From: Paenibacillus glycanilyticus NBRC 16618
GTDB taxonomy: Bacteria > Bacillota > Bacilli > Paenibacillales > Paenibacillaceae
Direction of reading: 5' to 3'
Assembly (NCBI RefSeq): GCF_004000805.1
Contig: NZ_BILY01000025.1
Coordinates: 31,951-95,950, forward strand
DNA: 64,000 bases
Shown: positions 8,549 to 17,475 of the stretch, piece after piece
How positions within the stretch are numbered: position 1 is the first letter of the stretch
How the letters are laid out: each line of letters opens with the position of its first letter
Program-made: the position numbers and the translations under genes
Notes under the pieces: model-generated
Told to the model about the DNA's origin: nothing
Seen by the model: the letters and a program-made list of their open reading frames with translations, nothing else
Database searches by the model: none

Positions 8549-9544
8549 TTACATAAATACCGTATCAATTACCCAATACACGCCTGCCGCAAAAAGCGCC
8601 GTGATCGGAATTGTAATAAACCATGCGATAACGATTTTCCCGGCAAGCGACCAGCGTACGCTGGAGAAGCGTTTTGCGGAGCCTACGCCGAGAATCGAAG
8701 AGGTGATAACATGCGTTGTGCTGACAGGCAGCTCAAGCATCGTTGCCGACAGGATAACGCCCGCCGAGCCTACGTCTGCTGCAAAGCCGTTAATCGGCTC
8801 GATCTTGAAGATCTTCGTGCCCATCGTCTTAATGATCTTCCATCCGCCAATGGATGTACCTAGAGCCATCGCAAGCGCGGCGGACATCTTAACCCACAGC
8901 GGGACCTCGAAGTGATCCTGGATACCGCCTGCCACGAGCGCAAACGTAATGATACCCATCGCTTTCTGGGCGTCGTTTGTACCATGGGAGAACGACTGGA
9001 ATGCCGCGGTCAGGATCTGTCCGAACCGGAAGCCCTTGTTCACCTGATGCGGGCTTGTCCTCGCGAAGATTAGCTTTAAGATCCACATGATAATAAAACC
9101 GGCCGTGAAAGCAATCAGCGGCGAGAAGATAAGCGCCTTAACGATATCGACAAACCCGTGTGCGTTAATGGCATCAAATCCCGCTCCCGAAGCTACCGCG
9201 CCGGCAAGCGAGCCGATCAAGGCATGCGAGGAAGAAGAAGGAATGCCGAACCACCAGGTAAGCAGATTCCAGGCAATCGCCGAGATTAAGGCCGCGATAA
9301 CGATCTCTACCCCGTTGGACAAATCCGCCGGATTGGCAACGCCGCTGCCGATTTTTTTCGCAACGCCCGTAAACGTGATCGCACCGATAAAGTTCATGCA
9401 CGCCGCCATAATAATGGCAACCCTTGGTTTCAGGGCACGGGTTGATACCGTCGTAGCGATCGCGTTCGCCGTATCGTGGAAACCGTTAATAAAATCGAAA
9501 CCGAGCGCAAGTATGACAACCATCCATAATGTGATTGAATCCAT
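8549..9544 (-). CDS. pit: Low-affinity inorganic phosphate transporter, Pit family
   Basis: A sodium- or proton-coupled phosphate permease of the inner membrane. The 331 residues are nearly all hydrophobic helices, with the two PiT signature repeats: GFDFINGFHDTANAIATTVSTRAL near residue 15 (given here in outline) and FSHGTNDAQKAMG near 186. It lies 29 bp after the DUF47 gene. That pairing is the standard pit operon (ykaA-ykaB in B. subtilis). Upstream of the operon is a possible PhoP box. Confidence 0.93.
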   Translation of the reverse strand: MDSITLWMVVILALGFDFINGFHDTANAIATTVSTRALKPRVAIIMAACMNFIGAITFTGVAKKIGSGVANPADLSNGVEIVIAALISAIAWNLLTWWFGIPSSSSHALIGSLAGAVASGAGFDAINAHGFVDIVKALIFSPLIAFTAGFIIMWILKLIFARTSPHQVNKGFRFGQILTAAFQSFSHGTNDAQKAMGIITFALVAGGIQDHFEVPLWVKMSAALAMALGTSIGGWKIIKTMGTKIFKIEPINGFAADVGSAGVILSATMLELPVSTTHVITSSILGVGSAKRFSSVRWSLAGKIVIAWFITIPITALFAAGVYWVIDTVFM

Positions 9545-9573
9545 TTGAATTGACTCCTACTCTCCGTGTAAGC

Positions 9574-10185
9574 TTAGCTGTTGCGCATAATGATCGATTC
9601 CAGCGTGTTCGCTACGTCTTCGCAGTAGTCGGTCGTTTGCTCCAACATTTCGTAGATTTCTTTCCGCTTCATCAGTTCAATCGGATCAGTCACATTCGTG
9701 AACAGGCTCTTGATACAAACGCGCAGCAGGTCATCCGCCTGGTTCTCCAGCTCGTTAAGCGCAATGTTAGGCTCGCGGATCGCCAGCAGCTTCTTGTCGG
9801 TAAGGAGATAGATCGCTTTCTTGATCTGGTTCGCGGAACGAAGCAGTATATCGCCAAACAGCGTTATGTACTCGTCTTTTTCCTGAATGTTGTACATTTC
9901 AAAGCGAGATGCGCATGCTTCGATGCCGTCAAGCACATCGTCGAGCGAACTTGTTAAAGCCATTATATCTTCCCGCTCAATGGGGGTAATGAACGTTTTG
10001 TTCAGTTCTTTCAGAATCGTATGAACGTACTGGTCGCCTTTGCTCTCATGCTCTTTCATGATTTTGGCGAACTGAGCGACATCCGACAGGTCCGAAACAC
10101 CGTTTGCGAAATATTCGATTGCGTCAACCAGTGTATCCGCCATTTCTTCAAACGTCTTAAAGAAAATATCCTTTTTCTTAAACAT
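9574..10185 (-). CDS. DUF47 (PhoU-like) Pit accessory protein
   Basis: A 203-residue all-helical protein of the DUF47 family. It resembles PhoU and is normally co-transcribed with Pit transporters, whose activity it is thought to adjust. Family landmarks are FKKKDIFFKTFEEMADTLV at the start and an HESKGDQYVHTILKEL metal-binding-type helix near residue 50. The ribosome site AAAGGGG precedes ATG 10185. It is cytoplasmic and first in a two-gene operon with pit. Confidence 0.92.
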   Translation of the reverse strand: MFKKKDIFFKTFEEMADTLVDAIEYFANGVSDLSDVAQFAKIMKEHESKGDQYVHTILKELNKTFITPIEREDIMALTSSLDDVLDGIEACASRFEMYNIQEKDEYITLFGDILLRSANQIKKAIYLLTDKKLLAIREPNIALNELENQADDLLRVCIKSLFTNVTDPIELMKRKEIYEMLEQTTDYCEDVANTLESIIMRNS

Positions 10186-10267
10186 CGTAATCCCCTTTAC
10201 CCGACTGGATGGTTAGGCATCATTTCGAAATGAGCCCACAATATCTTAACACAGTTTACTTTATATT

Positions 10268-10284
10268 TGTTAAGGGAATGTAAA
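10268..10284 (-). promoter_or_regulatory. Possible PhoP box upstream of the pit operon
   Basis: On the minus strand TTTACA, 5 bp, TTAACA. This resembles the TT(A/C/T)ACA direct half-sites bound by PhoP in Bacilli. It sits 80-100 bp upstream of the DUF47 start in an AT-rich stretch. Only two half-sites are clear, so this is tentative. Confidence 0.35.
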
Positions 10285-10329
10285 GGATTTATGAAAAGTT
10301 TTCGTTTTTGCAAAAAAAATATAAAAAGA

Positions 10330-10350
10330 TGCGTTCCGCAAAGGAACGCA
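10330..10350 (-). terminator. Terminator downstream of yerB
   Basis: TGCGTTCC / GGAACGCA hairpin followed on the minus strand by TCTTTTTATATTTTTTTT. A second longer stem without a T run (10370-10401, GGACAC..GTGTCC) lies between it and the yerB stop. Confidence 0.75.
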
Positions 10351-10415
10351 CCGCTTCATTTCTTTTTGCGGACACCCTCTACACCTAGTTAGAGTGTGTC
10401 CGACTTGTCTATTTT

Positions 10416-11486
10416 TTACCCATAAATCACATGCTCGGCGAAAGTTGGCGTATTCGGAACGACCTGGAAGAACGTTTTCCCCGGTACAAAAGGAAGCTCT
10501 GCGCCATCCTTCATCAGCCTCACCATATTGTCGCTTGCGCGAACCCATTCGCATTCGACGACCTTGCCCTTCTGAAACAATAACGCCGAGCCTCCCGCAT
10601 GAAGATCAACCGAAAGCCGTCCTACATCATCCAGCGTCTTGTGATTGGCGCCAAGCACAACCACGTTGGCCGCGCTCAGCTGCTCTCCGTTATTCAGGTC
10701 GGTATGCGGCTCATCATTGACGAGTCGTTTATACAAGCCGCTTGCCGCGTCATACTCATAGGAGACCTTGTAGTCCTTGAGCAGAAACTTGATCTGAATC
10801 GAGGACGCTGCCGCGCCCGAAGCGGTTGCGCCTTCTTCCGCAAAGGTGTAGGTCGGAACCGTCACATCGCTGCGGTACCCCTTCTTCTCGGCTCCTGCCC
10901 GAAGCTTATCCAGCTCGGAGTACAGATTATGGGGCGCCTTGCGGTCCTTGCTCCGCCAGAAATACGGACCCGCGTTCGAGATTTCGTCCAGATAAGGTTT
11001 ATCCTGATGCTGCAAAATATCATAGGCGTCATTGCTGGCTCCCGAATGAGCCAGAATAGCGCCGTAGCTTTCCCCGATATCAATCAGGTACGGGCGAATG
11101 CTGCGGATTGGTCCAATCGCATCGGCACCCTTGTCCGTGCTTTGGAAGATCGCCACCAGCCGCGTAATGCCGCCTTCCGCGAGCACTTCCCATACCACAT
11201 CGGCATTGGTAAGTCCGGATTGCGGACGCGCCGGCTTCAGATTGTTGACCATAACCGCAACGGGTCGCGCCGCCGCGTCCGTCTCCCGCTTCAGCCCCGT
11301 AAGAGGAGCCGTGAAAGAAAGCTCCGGCGTAGGCTCAGCCGACGGCGTAGCCTCCGGCTCTTCAGATAATGTCGGAGAAGGTGCTGCTTCTCCCGCATTT
11401 TTGCCTGAACCGCTGCTGCAAGCGGATATGAAAACAAGTAGAATAACCAAGCTGACCAACCATGCCCTGCGAATACGACTTCCCAT
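10416..11486 (-). CDS. yerB: YerB-like DUF3048 lipoprotein
   Basis: A 356-residue lipoprotein with lipobox FISAC (C23), exported and anchored outside the membrane. A Pro/Glu/Thr/Ser-rich linker (about 30-60) precedes the DUF3048 domain: PVAVMVNNLKPARPQSGL, ADVVWEVLAEGGITRL, IGPIRSIRPYL. The biochemical role of the family is unknown. The frame is open to 11564, but ATG 11486 has a ribosome site and begins the signal peptide. B. subtilis has yerB between the pur operon and yerC, as here. Confidence 0.9.
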   Translation of the reverse strand: MGSRIRRAWLVSLVILLVFISACSSGSGKNAGEAAPSPTLSEEPEATPSAEPTPELSFTAPLTGLKRETDAAARPVAVMVNNLKPARPQSGLTNADVVWEVLAEGGITRLVAIFQSTDKGADAIGPIRSIRPYLIDIGESYGAILAHSGASNDAYDILQHQDKPYLDEISNAGPYFWRSKDRKAPHNLYSELDKLRAGAEKKGYRSDVTVPTYTFAEEGATASGAAASSIQIKFLLKDYKVSYEYDAASGLYKRLVNDEPHTDLNNGEQLSAANVVVLGANHKTLDDVGRLSVDLHAGGSALLFQKGKVVECEWVRASDNMVRLMKDGAELPFVPGKTFFQVVPNTPTFAEHVIYG

Positions 11487-11570
11487 GAGTTCCCCGCCTT
11501 TTAGTAGAGAATGATAGCGTTCGATATAACGATTACTATCATTTAAACATAAAAAGCGGGACATGTCTTC

Positions 11571-12389
11571 CTAAATACTCCAGTTATGCCATTCCTGCTG
11601 CTTCTTATCAAGCCCTTCCAGCCATTCGGAGGTCACGCGGATCGCTTCCTCCTGATGATGGCGGGTGGAGTACGTATGGTTCGCCTGGAAGATAATCTCC
11701 TTGTCGCATAACCCGTCGCTGCGCGTCCAGAATACCTTCTGGTACAGGAAGCTGTAATCGACCGGAATCAGATCATCGCTTGTGCCGTGGACAAGCAGTA
11801 CTTCTCCGCCAAAGCGCGTTGCCGCTTGGAATGGCTGATGCTGCAGCAGCGATTCGAAAAATACCGGCTGAAGCGTAAAGCCCGCATAGTCCGTGCTGCC
11901 CTTCTGAACCGCCTCGTCATAACCTGCGCGTCCGACGATCCGGACAATATCATTAAACGGATACGCAACCGGAGACCACATAACAAGACGCTTCACGCGT
12001 TTATCCCGTACCGCCGTCATAAGCGCAACCGCGCCGCCAAGGCTGTGGCCAAGCAGAACGATTCGTCTTGGGTCCACGCAATCCATGCCGGCAATGTAAT
12101 CAATCACCGTGCGGGTCTGGTCAATCATGCTTTCAAAGCCAAGCGCTCCGTAATCCCCGTTGCTCTCGCCGCAGCCGCCGTAATCAAACCGGATCACGTA
12201 AGAGCCTTGCGCCGCCAGCGCTCTTGCCGTCTTAACGAACAACCGGTCAACCCCTACGCGGCTTCCGATAAAGCCGTGGCAAATAATAATGGCCTGCTTC
12301 TTGGCATTGTCCTTCTGATGATCGCTCGGATAATGAAGCGTAGCGGTAAGCTCGAGCTCTTCATGACGCAGCAATAATTGTTTCTCCAT
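11571..12389 (-). CDS. Alpha/beta hydrolase (esterase/peptidase-like)
   Basis: A 272-residue cytoplasmic serine hydrolase. It has the oxyanion region ICHGFIGS, the nucleophile elbow GHSLGG (S116), an acid in HGTSDDLIP (D205 or D206) and the catalytic His in NHTYSTRHH (H238). It resembles the S9/BAAT-like group of small esterases. The substrate is unknown. It lies 85 bp upstream of yerB on the same strand, so the two may be co-transcribed. Confidence 0.87.
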   Translation of the reverse strand: MEKQLLLRHEELELTATLHYPSDHQKDNAKKQAIIICHGFIGSRVGVDRLFVKTARALAAQGSYVIRFDYGGCGESNGDYGALGFESMIDQTRTVIDYIAGMDCVDPRRIVLLGHSLGGAVALMTAVRDKRVKRLVMWSPVAYPFNDIVRIVGRAGYDEAVQKGSTDYAGFTLQPVFFESLLQHQPFQAATRFGGEVLLVHGTSDDLIPVDYSFLYQKVFWTRSDGLCDKEIIFQANHTYSTRHHQEEAIRVTSEWLEGLDKKQQEWHNWSI

Positions 12390-12556
12390 AACGATAAGTC
12401 CTCCTGCGGTTCCATTCTTATTATCTATAATTCCTACCCGATTACTATGAATTGTATTGGGTTCATATTATCATCCTTACGAGGATGGTGTCAATACCGT
12501 TATTCTGTCCGAATGATGAGGGTTCACCACTATAAAATGCTCTTCGGGAGGAATAG

Positions 12557-12584
12557 TTGTGCGGCTCCTTGCTCAATCTATAAT
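12557..12584 (+). promoter_or_regulatory. Weak promoter for the 39-aa peptide gene
   Basis: TATAAT at 12579-12584 is a perfect -10. The -35 (TTGTGC, 16 bp upstream) is poor. It sits 35 bp before the peptide start. Confidence 0.4.
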
Positions 12585-12619
12585 CAGTACATTAATGTCC
12601 AACCAAGGAGATGATTCCT

Positions 12620-12739
12620 ATGCCGATGTGGATATCCTGGCTAACGGACCATTGGCTGACGGTTCTATTGCTCGCCGGCATCGTGGTTGCCGTCGTATAT
12701 ATCATCCTTGAACGCAGCCTGTTGTTCTACAAGGAGTAA
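12620..12739 (+). CDS. Small single-pass membrane protein, 39 aa
   Basis: ATG 12620 follows AAGGAG with a 9-base gap. The peptide begins MPMWISWLTDHWL, then has one hydrophobic helix (LTVLLLAGIVVAVVYIIL) and ends ERSLLFYKE. Perfect -10 upstream, ribosome site and a dedicated terminator 16 bp after the stop all argue for a real gene. I recognise no family. It is probably anchored in the cytoplasmic membrane. It sits between purD and the hydrolase on the opposite strand. Confidence 0.65.
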   Translation: MPMWISWLTDHWLTVLLLAGIVVAVVYIILERSLLFYKE

Positions 12740-12754
12740 CCGGTCTTAAGAAAA

Positions 12755-12798
12755 AAAAAGACCTTCTTCCGCCCCGTTGGCTGGAAGAAGGTCTTTTT
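12755..12798. terminator. Bidirectional terminator, peptide gene and pur operon end
   Basis: 16-bp perfect stem (core GACCTTCTTCC / GGAAGAAGGTC) with A-rich left and T-rich right arms. It terminates both the plus-strand peptide gene and the 13-kb minus-strand pur operon. Confidence 0.92.
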
Positions 12799-12812
12799 GC
12801 CGTCCGAAGAGC

Positions 12813-14081
12813 TTAGCCCTTCAGCGCTTTTGCCGCAATATCGGTACGGCTGTGCATGCCGTCGAAATGAATAACGCTAACCGCTTCGTAAGCACGGGCA
12901 CGCGCTTCCGCAATGTCGCGGCCGCGGCCTACAACGCCAAGCACGCGTCCGCCGCTCGTTACGATCTTGCCGTCTTTCTCCGCCGTTCCCGCATGGAACA
13001 CGAGCGCGCCTTGCGCTTCAGCCGCATCAAGGCCGGTAATCTCGCGGCCTTTCGGATACGAAGCCGGATAGCCTTCCGATGCAACGATAACGCAAACAGC
13101 CGCTTCGTCGCTCCATTCCAGCTCCAGCTGGTCCAGGCGACCGTTCAGGGACGCCAGAACGACGTCAACCAGCTCGGTCTTCAGGCGCGGCAGAACGACT
13201 TGCGTCTCAGGGTCGCCCATACGCGCGTTGAATTCAATCGTTTTGGGACCGTCCTTCGTAATCATCAGACCGGCGAACAATACGCCGCGGAACGGACGTC
13301 CTTCGCTCACCATCGCTTTCGCCGTTGGCTTGATGATGTTCTCGATCGACTCTTCGATGATGGCCTGATCGATATGAGGCAGAGGCGTATAGGTACCCAT
13401 GCCGCCCGTGTTCGGGCCTTTGTCGTTATCGTATACCGGCTTATGGTCTTGCGCCGGTACCATCGCTTTAACCGTCTCGCCGTCTACAAATGCCAGGATG
13501 GACATCTCTTGGCCTTCCAGGAATTCCTCGATAACGATCTGGTTGCCGGCTTCGCCAAACACCTTGTCGACCATCGCTTCCTTCAACGCTTTCTCCGCTT
13601 CCTCCATGGAATACGCAACCGTTACGCCTTTGCCTGCTGCAAGGCCGTCCGCCTTGATAACGATTGGAACGGATTGCTCGCGCAAATAAGTTAGAGCCGG
13701 CTCGTAGCTCGTGAACGTCTCGTATTTCGCTGTAGGAATGTTGTATTTGCGGAGCAGATCCTTCATGAAGATTTTGCTGCCTTCAATTTCGGCTGCCGCT
13801 TTGTTCGGACCGTATACCGGAATGTTATGTGCTTCGAACGCATCTACGATACCCGCCGCCAGCGGATCGTCCGGACCGATAAAGACGAGGTCAATCGCCG
13901 CATCCTTCGCAAACTTCACAAGCTCGTCGAATTGGTTAACCGCAATCGGCACGCAATCGGCAATTTGCGCAATCCCCGCATTGCCCGGCGCGCAAAACAC
14001 TTCCTTGACCTTCTCGCTTTTCTTCAGCGCCCAGACAATCGCATGCTCACGTCCGCCGCCGCCAACAACTAAAATTCTCAT
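12813..14081 (-). CDS. purD: Phosphoribosylamine-glycine ligase (GAR synthetase)
   Basis: Second step of purine synthesis: ATP-dependent joining of glycine to phosphoribosylamine. The 422-residue ATP-grasp protein is full length: N-terminal VVGGGGREHAI, GPDDPLAAGI, KADGLAAGKGV, and NTGGMGTYTP with FNARMGDPETQ in the ATP-grasp site. It is the last gene of the pur operon, 129 bp after purH, and is followed by the shared terminator. Confidence 0.97.
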   Translation of the reverse strand: MRILVVGGGGREHAIVWALKKSEKVKEVFCAPGNAGIAQIADCVPIAVNQFDELVKFAKDAAIDLVFIGPDDPLAAGIVDAFEAHNIPVYGPNKAAAEIEGSKIFMKDLLRKYNIPTAKYETFTSYEPALTYLREQSVPIVIKADGLAAGKGVTVAYSMEEAEKALKEAMVDKVFGEAGNQIVIEEFLEGQEMSILAFVDGETVKAMVPAQDHKPVYDNDKGPNTGGMGTYTPLPHIDQAIIEESIENIIKPTAKAMVSEGRPFRGVLFAGLMITKDGPKTIEFNARMGDPETQVVLPRLKTELVDVVLASLNGRLDQLELEWSDEAAVCVIVASEGYPASYPKGREITGLDAAEAQGALVFHAGTAEKDGKIVTSGGRVLGVVGRGRDIAEARARAYEAVSVIHFDGMHSRTDIAAKALKG

Positions 14082-14210
14082 TGCTTCGATATACCCCCTG
14101 ATATGATAGTGAGCGAATATAAATGCCTAATAGCGAAGCAGTCCTGCCGCCGCATGCCTTACCCGTGCACGCTGCGACAAGAAGCTCCGCTACCTTAAGC
14201 TTTGCTTATC

Positions 14211-15761
14211 CTAGTGTTTGAAATGGCGAACGCCCGTCATCACCATCGCGATGTTATGCGCATTCGCTGCGGCGATCGACTCTTCGTCCTTGATCGAGCC
14301 GCCGGTTTGGATGATTGCGGTGATGCCGTGTTTGGCGGCCAGCTCAACCGTATCGCCCATTGGGAAGAACGCATCGGAAGCGAGTACCGCTCCCGCAGCT
14401 TGCTCGCCCGCTTGCTCAATGGCAATACGCGCTGCGCCTACGCGGTTCATTTGACCTGCGCCTACGCCGATGGTCATGTTGTTTTTCGCCAGCAAAATCG
14501 CGTTCGATTTCACATGCTTCACGACTTTCCATCCGAACAGCAATTGCTTCAGTTCTTCTTCCGTCGGCTTGCGGTTCGTAACGAACTGCAGATCCGCTTC
14601 GGTCAGGCTGCGAACGTCGCTCTCTTGGACAAGCAAGCCGCCGTCAACCGTTGTCGACAGCCAGTCGGATTTGCGCTCAGCCGCGGAACCGGCCAGCTCG
14701 CCCAGCTTCAGAAGACGGATATTTTTCTTCTTCGTCAGCACTTCCAGCGCTTCAGGCGTGAAGTCCGGCGCAATGATGATTTCGAGGAAGATTTGGCTCA
14801 GCAGCTCGGCTGTTTCCGCGCCGATCGTACGGTTCGCCGCAACGATGCCGCCGAAGATCGAAGTAGGGTCGGCCGCGTATGCTTTTTGGTAGGCTTCATG
14901 GATATCTGCGCCAATGCCAACGCCGCATGGATTCATATGCTTCACGGCTACGCAGGCTGGCTCGTCGAATTCCTTGACGATCGCAAGCGCCGCGTTCGCG
15001 TCGTTAATGTTGTTGTAGGACAATTCTTTGCCGTGCAGCTGCTCAGCCGTTGTGATGTTGCCGACAGGAGCAAGCGGTTTGCTGTAGAACGCCGCTTTCT
15101 GATGCGGGTTCTCGCCGTAACGCAGATCCTGCACTTTCTCGTAAGTAACCGTGTAAGACTCAGGCAGCTCTTCGCCAACTTGCTTCGTCAGGTAGTCCGC
15201 GATCAGCGCATCGTAGGCTGCTGTGTGACGGAATACTTTTGCCGTCAGGCGTTTGCGCGTTTCCAGCGTGGTGTCGCCGCCGGCTTTAATTTCTTCGATA
15301 ACGCCAGCATAATCGTTAGCATCCACAACTACCGTTACGAATGCATGGTTTTTCGCGGCCGAACGAAGCATAGTAGGACCGCCGATATCGATGTTCTCGA
15401 TTGCGTCCTCATATTCCACGTTAGGGTTTGCGATGGTTTGCTTGAACGGATACAGGTTAACAACCACAAGGTCGATGTAGTCCAGGCCAAGCTCCTGCAT
15501 AACCTTTTGATGCTCTTCATTGTCGCGGATCGCGAGAAGCCCGCTGTGAACCGCAGGATGAAGGGTTTTAACGCGGCCGTCCAAAATTTCCGGGAAGCCT
15601 GTTACGTCGGAAATGCCGATAACCGGAATGCCTTCCTTCTCCAGCAGGTTAAACGTACCGCCAGTCGAGATGATTTGCACGCCTTGAGCTGCCAGCTCAC
15701 GAGAAAATTCAACAATGCCAGTCTTGTCCGATACACTAATTAACGCTCTACGAATTGCCAC
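14211..15761 (-). CDS. purH: Bifunctional AICAR transformylase/IMP cyclohydrolase
   Basis: Last two steps of IMP synthesis: formylation of AICAR with 10-formyl-tetrahydrofolate, then ring closure. It has an N-terminal MGS-like cyclohydrolase domain (ALISVSDKTGIVEFSREL) and a C-terminal transformylase with AVKHMNPCGVGIG and GAGQMNRVGA. The frame is open to 15779, but GTG 15761 has GAGGAGG 9 bases upstream and gives 516 residues beginning MAIRRALIS, close to the B. subtilis length. Follows purN by 35 bp. Confidence 0.97.
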   Translation of the reverse strand: MAIRRALISVSDKTGIVEFSRELAAQGVQIISTGGTFNLLEKEGIPVIGISDVTGFPEILDGRVKTLHPAVHSGLLAIRDNEEHQKVMQELGLDYIDLVVVNLYPFKQTIANPNVEYEDAIENIDIGGPTMLRSAAKNHAFVTVVVDANDYAGVIEEIKAGGDTTLETRKRLTAKVFRHTAAYDALIADYLTKQVGEELPESYTVTYEKVQDLRYGENPHQKAAFYSKPLAPVGNITTAEQLHGKELSYNNINDANAALAIVKEFDEPACVAVKHMNPCGVGIGADIHEAYQKAYAADPTSIFGGIVAANRTIGAETAELLSQIFLEIIIAPDFTPEALEVLTKKKNIRLLKLGELAGSAAERKSDWLSTTVDGGLLVQESDVRSLTEADLQFVTNRKPTEEELKQLLFGWKVVKHVKSNAILLAKNNMTIGVGAGQMNRVGAARIAIEQAGEQAAGAVLASDAFFPMGDTVELAAKHGITAIIQTGGSIKDEESIAAANAHNIAMVMTGVRHFKH

Positions 15762-15796
15762 GCGATATTGCCTCCTCAAAATAGGTACTTATATAT

Positions 15797-16408
15797 TTAA
15801 AGTTTAACCGTAACGATACGATCTTCCAGAGTCACGCGTCCCTCCGCAATGGACTGCACAACCCGGGGCAGCAATTGCTGCTCGGCTGCGTGAATCCGCT
15901 CGCCTAGCGTGTCCTCCGTGTCGCCGCTTTGCACTTCAACAACGCTTTGCGCGATAATCGGCCCGCTGTCCATTCCCCCGTCCACATAATGAACGGTAAT
16001 GCCCGTCACCTTCACGCCGTATTCCAGCGCTTGTCCAATCCCGTTTACGCCTGGGAAAGAAGGCAGCAAAGCCGGATGGATATTAATCATTCTGCCGTAA
16101 TAAGGCTCAACGAGCACGGAAGTAATAATGCGCATATAACCCGCAAGGACAACCAGCTCGATGCCTCGGCGCTGAAGCTCCTCCAAAATTTCGGTTTCGT
16201 ATGCTTCGCGGGAAGGGTATTCCTTCGGCACAAAGAGGAAGGTATCAATCCCGGCCATGCGAGCCCGCTCCACAACCGGAGCAGCAGGCTTATCACAAAC
16301 AAGAAGCTCGATGGTTGCATCGAGCCTTCCTTGCCGCACCGCATCGGCCAGGGCTTGGAAGTTCGTTCCTTGCCCTGACGCGAAGACGGCTATTCGGAGT
16401 GTTCCCAT
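15797..16408 (-). CDS. purN: Phosphoribosylglycinamide formyltransferase
   Basis: Folate-dependent formylation of GAR (third step). The 203-residue formyltransferase fold has IAVFASGQGTNFQAL at the phosphate loop, the catalytic Asn-His-Asp set in INIHPALLPSFPG and VHYVDGGMDSGPII. Its ATG overlaps the purM stop by one base (TAATG), indicating translational coupling. Confidence 0.97.
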   Translation of the reverse strand: MGTLRIAVFASGQGTNFQALADAVRQGRLDATIELLVCDKPAAPVVERARMAGIDTFLFVPKEYPSREAYETEILEELQRRGIELVVLAGYMRIITSVLVEPYYGRMINIHPALLPSFPGVNGIGQALEYGVKVTGITVHYVDGGMDSGPIIAQSVVEVQSGDTEDTLGERIHAAEQQLLPRVVQSIAEGRVTLEDRIVTVKL

Positions 16409-17451
16409 TAAACGTCCGCTCCCGTGAACGTAACTACGCGGCTGCCTTCCGTTACAGTTCCGATTCGGTATGCTTTTTCGCCAAGCTCAGTCGCCACTTG
16501 AAGGGCTTTCTCCGCTTGATCTGCTGGAACCACTACGACTAACCCGATGCCCATATTAAAGGTTGTGAACATATCGCGGTTGGTGATTGCGCCTTTGTCC
16601 TGCATAAGCTGGAAGACAGGCAGAATCGGCCACGAACCGTATTCGATATTGACGTTTACGCCTTCCGGAAGAACGCGCGGGATATTCTCGATAAAGCCGC
16701 CGCCCGTAATGTGCGCCATGCCTTTTACATTTACTTGCTCGATCAGCTTCAAAGCCGATTTCACGTAGATGCGGGTAGGCTCGATCAACACATCGCCAAG
16801 AACCTCATCGTTCAGTTCAGGCAGACGTTGGTCCAGCGCGTAACCGCACTCTTCGAGAAGAAGACGGCGTACCAGCGAGTAGCCGTTGCTGTGGATGCCG
16901 CTCGATGCGAATCCGAGTACAACGTCGCCTGGAGCGATTGTCGTGCCGTCGATAATTTTCTTCTTATCCACTACGCCAACCGTAAAGCCGGCAATATCAT
17001 ACTCGTCGCCTTGGTACATGCCAGGCATTTCGGCTGTTTCGCCGCCAATCAGGGCACAGCCTGCTTGCACGCAGCCGTCGGAGATGCCTTTGACTACCGC
17101 TTCGATTTTTTCCGGAACGACTTTACCGCATGCCAGATAATCGAGGAAGAAGAGAGGCTCGGCGCCTTGTACGATAATATCGTTTACGCACATCGCAACT
17201 GCGTCAACGCCAATCGTGTCATGTTTATCCATCAAGAACGCCAGCTTCAGCTTCGTGCCGACGCCGTCCGTCCCCGATACGAGTACAGGCTCCTCGTATT
17301 TGTCCTTGTTAAGGCCGAACAATCCGCCAAAGCCGCCGAGATCCGTCAGTACCTCCGGGCGGAACGTTTTCTTAACATGCTTCTTCATCCGTTCGACTGC
17401 TTCATTGCCGGCCGCAATATCGACACCGGCTTTTTTGTACGCTTCTGACAC
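16408..17451 (-). CDS. purM: Phosphoribosylformylglycinamidine cyclo-ligase (AIR synthetase)
   Basis: ATP-dependent closure of the imidazole ring (fifth step). A complete 347-residue PurM: GADVDIAAGN-type N-terminus (MSEAYKKAGVDIAAGNEAV), VSGTDGVGTKLKLA, VNDIIVQGAEPLFFLDY, GGGFIENIPR. The frame opens with TTG 17460, but GTG 17451 has AAGGGG 9 bases upstream and matches the B. subtilis start. Coupled to purN by a one-base overlap and 24 bp from purF. Confidence 0.97.
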   Translation of the reverse strand: MSEAYKKAGVDIAAGNEAVERMKKHVKKTFRPEVLTDLGGFGGLFGLNKDKYEEPVLVSGTDGVGTKLKLAFLMDKHDTIGVDAVAMCVNDIIVQGAEPLFFLDYLACGKVVPEKIEAVVKGISDGCVQAGCALIGGETAEMPGMYQGDEYDIAGFTVGVVDKKKIIDGTTIAPGDVVLGFASSGIHSNGYSLVRRLLLEECGYALDQRLPELNDEVLGDVLIEPTRIYVKSALKLIEQVNVKGMAHITGGGFIENIPRVLPEGVNVNIEYGSWPILPVFQLMQDKGAITNRDMFTTFNMGIGLVVVVPADQAEKALQVATELGEKAYRIGTVTEGSRVVTFTGADV

Positions 17452-17475
17452 ACCAGTCAACCCCTTTTTATACTA

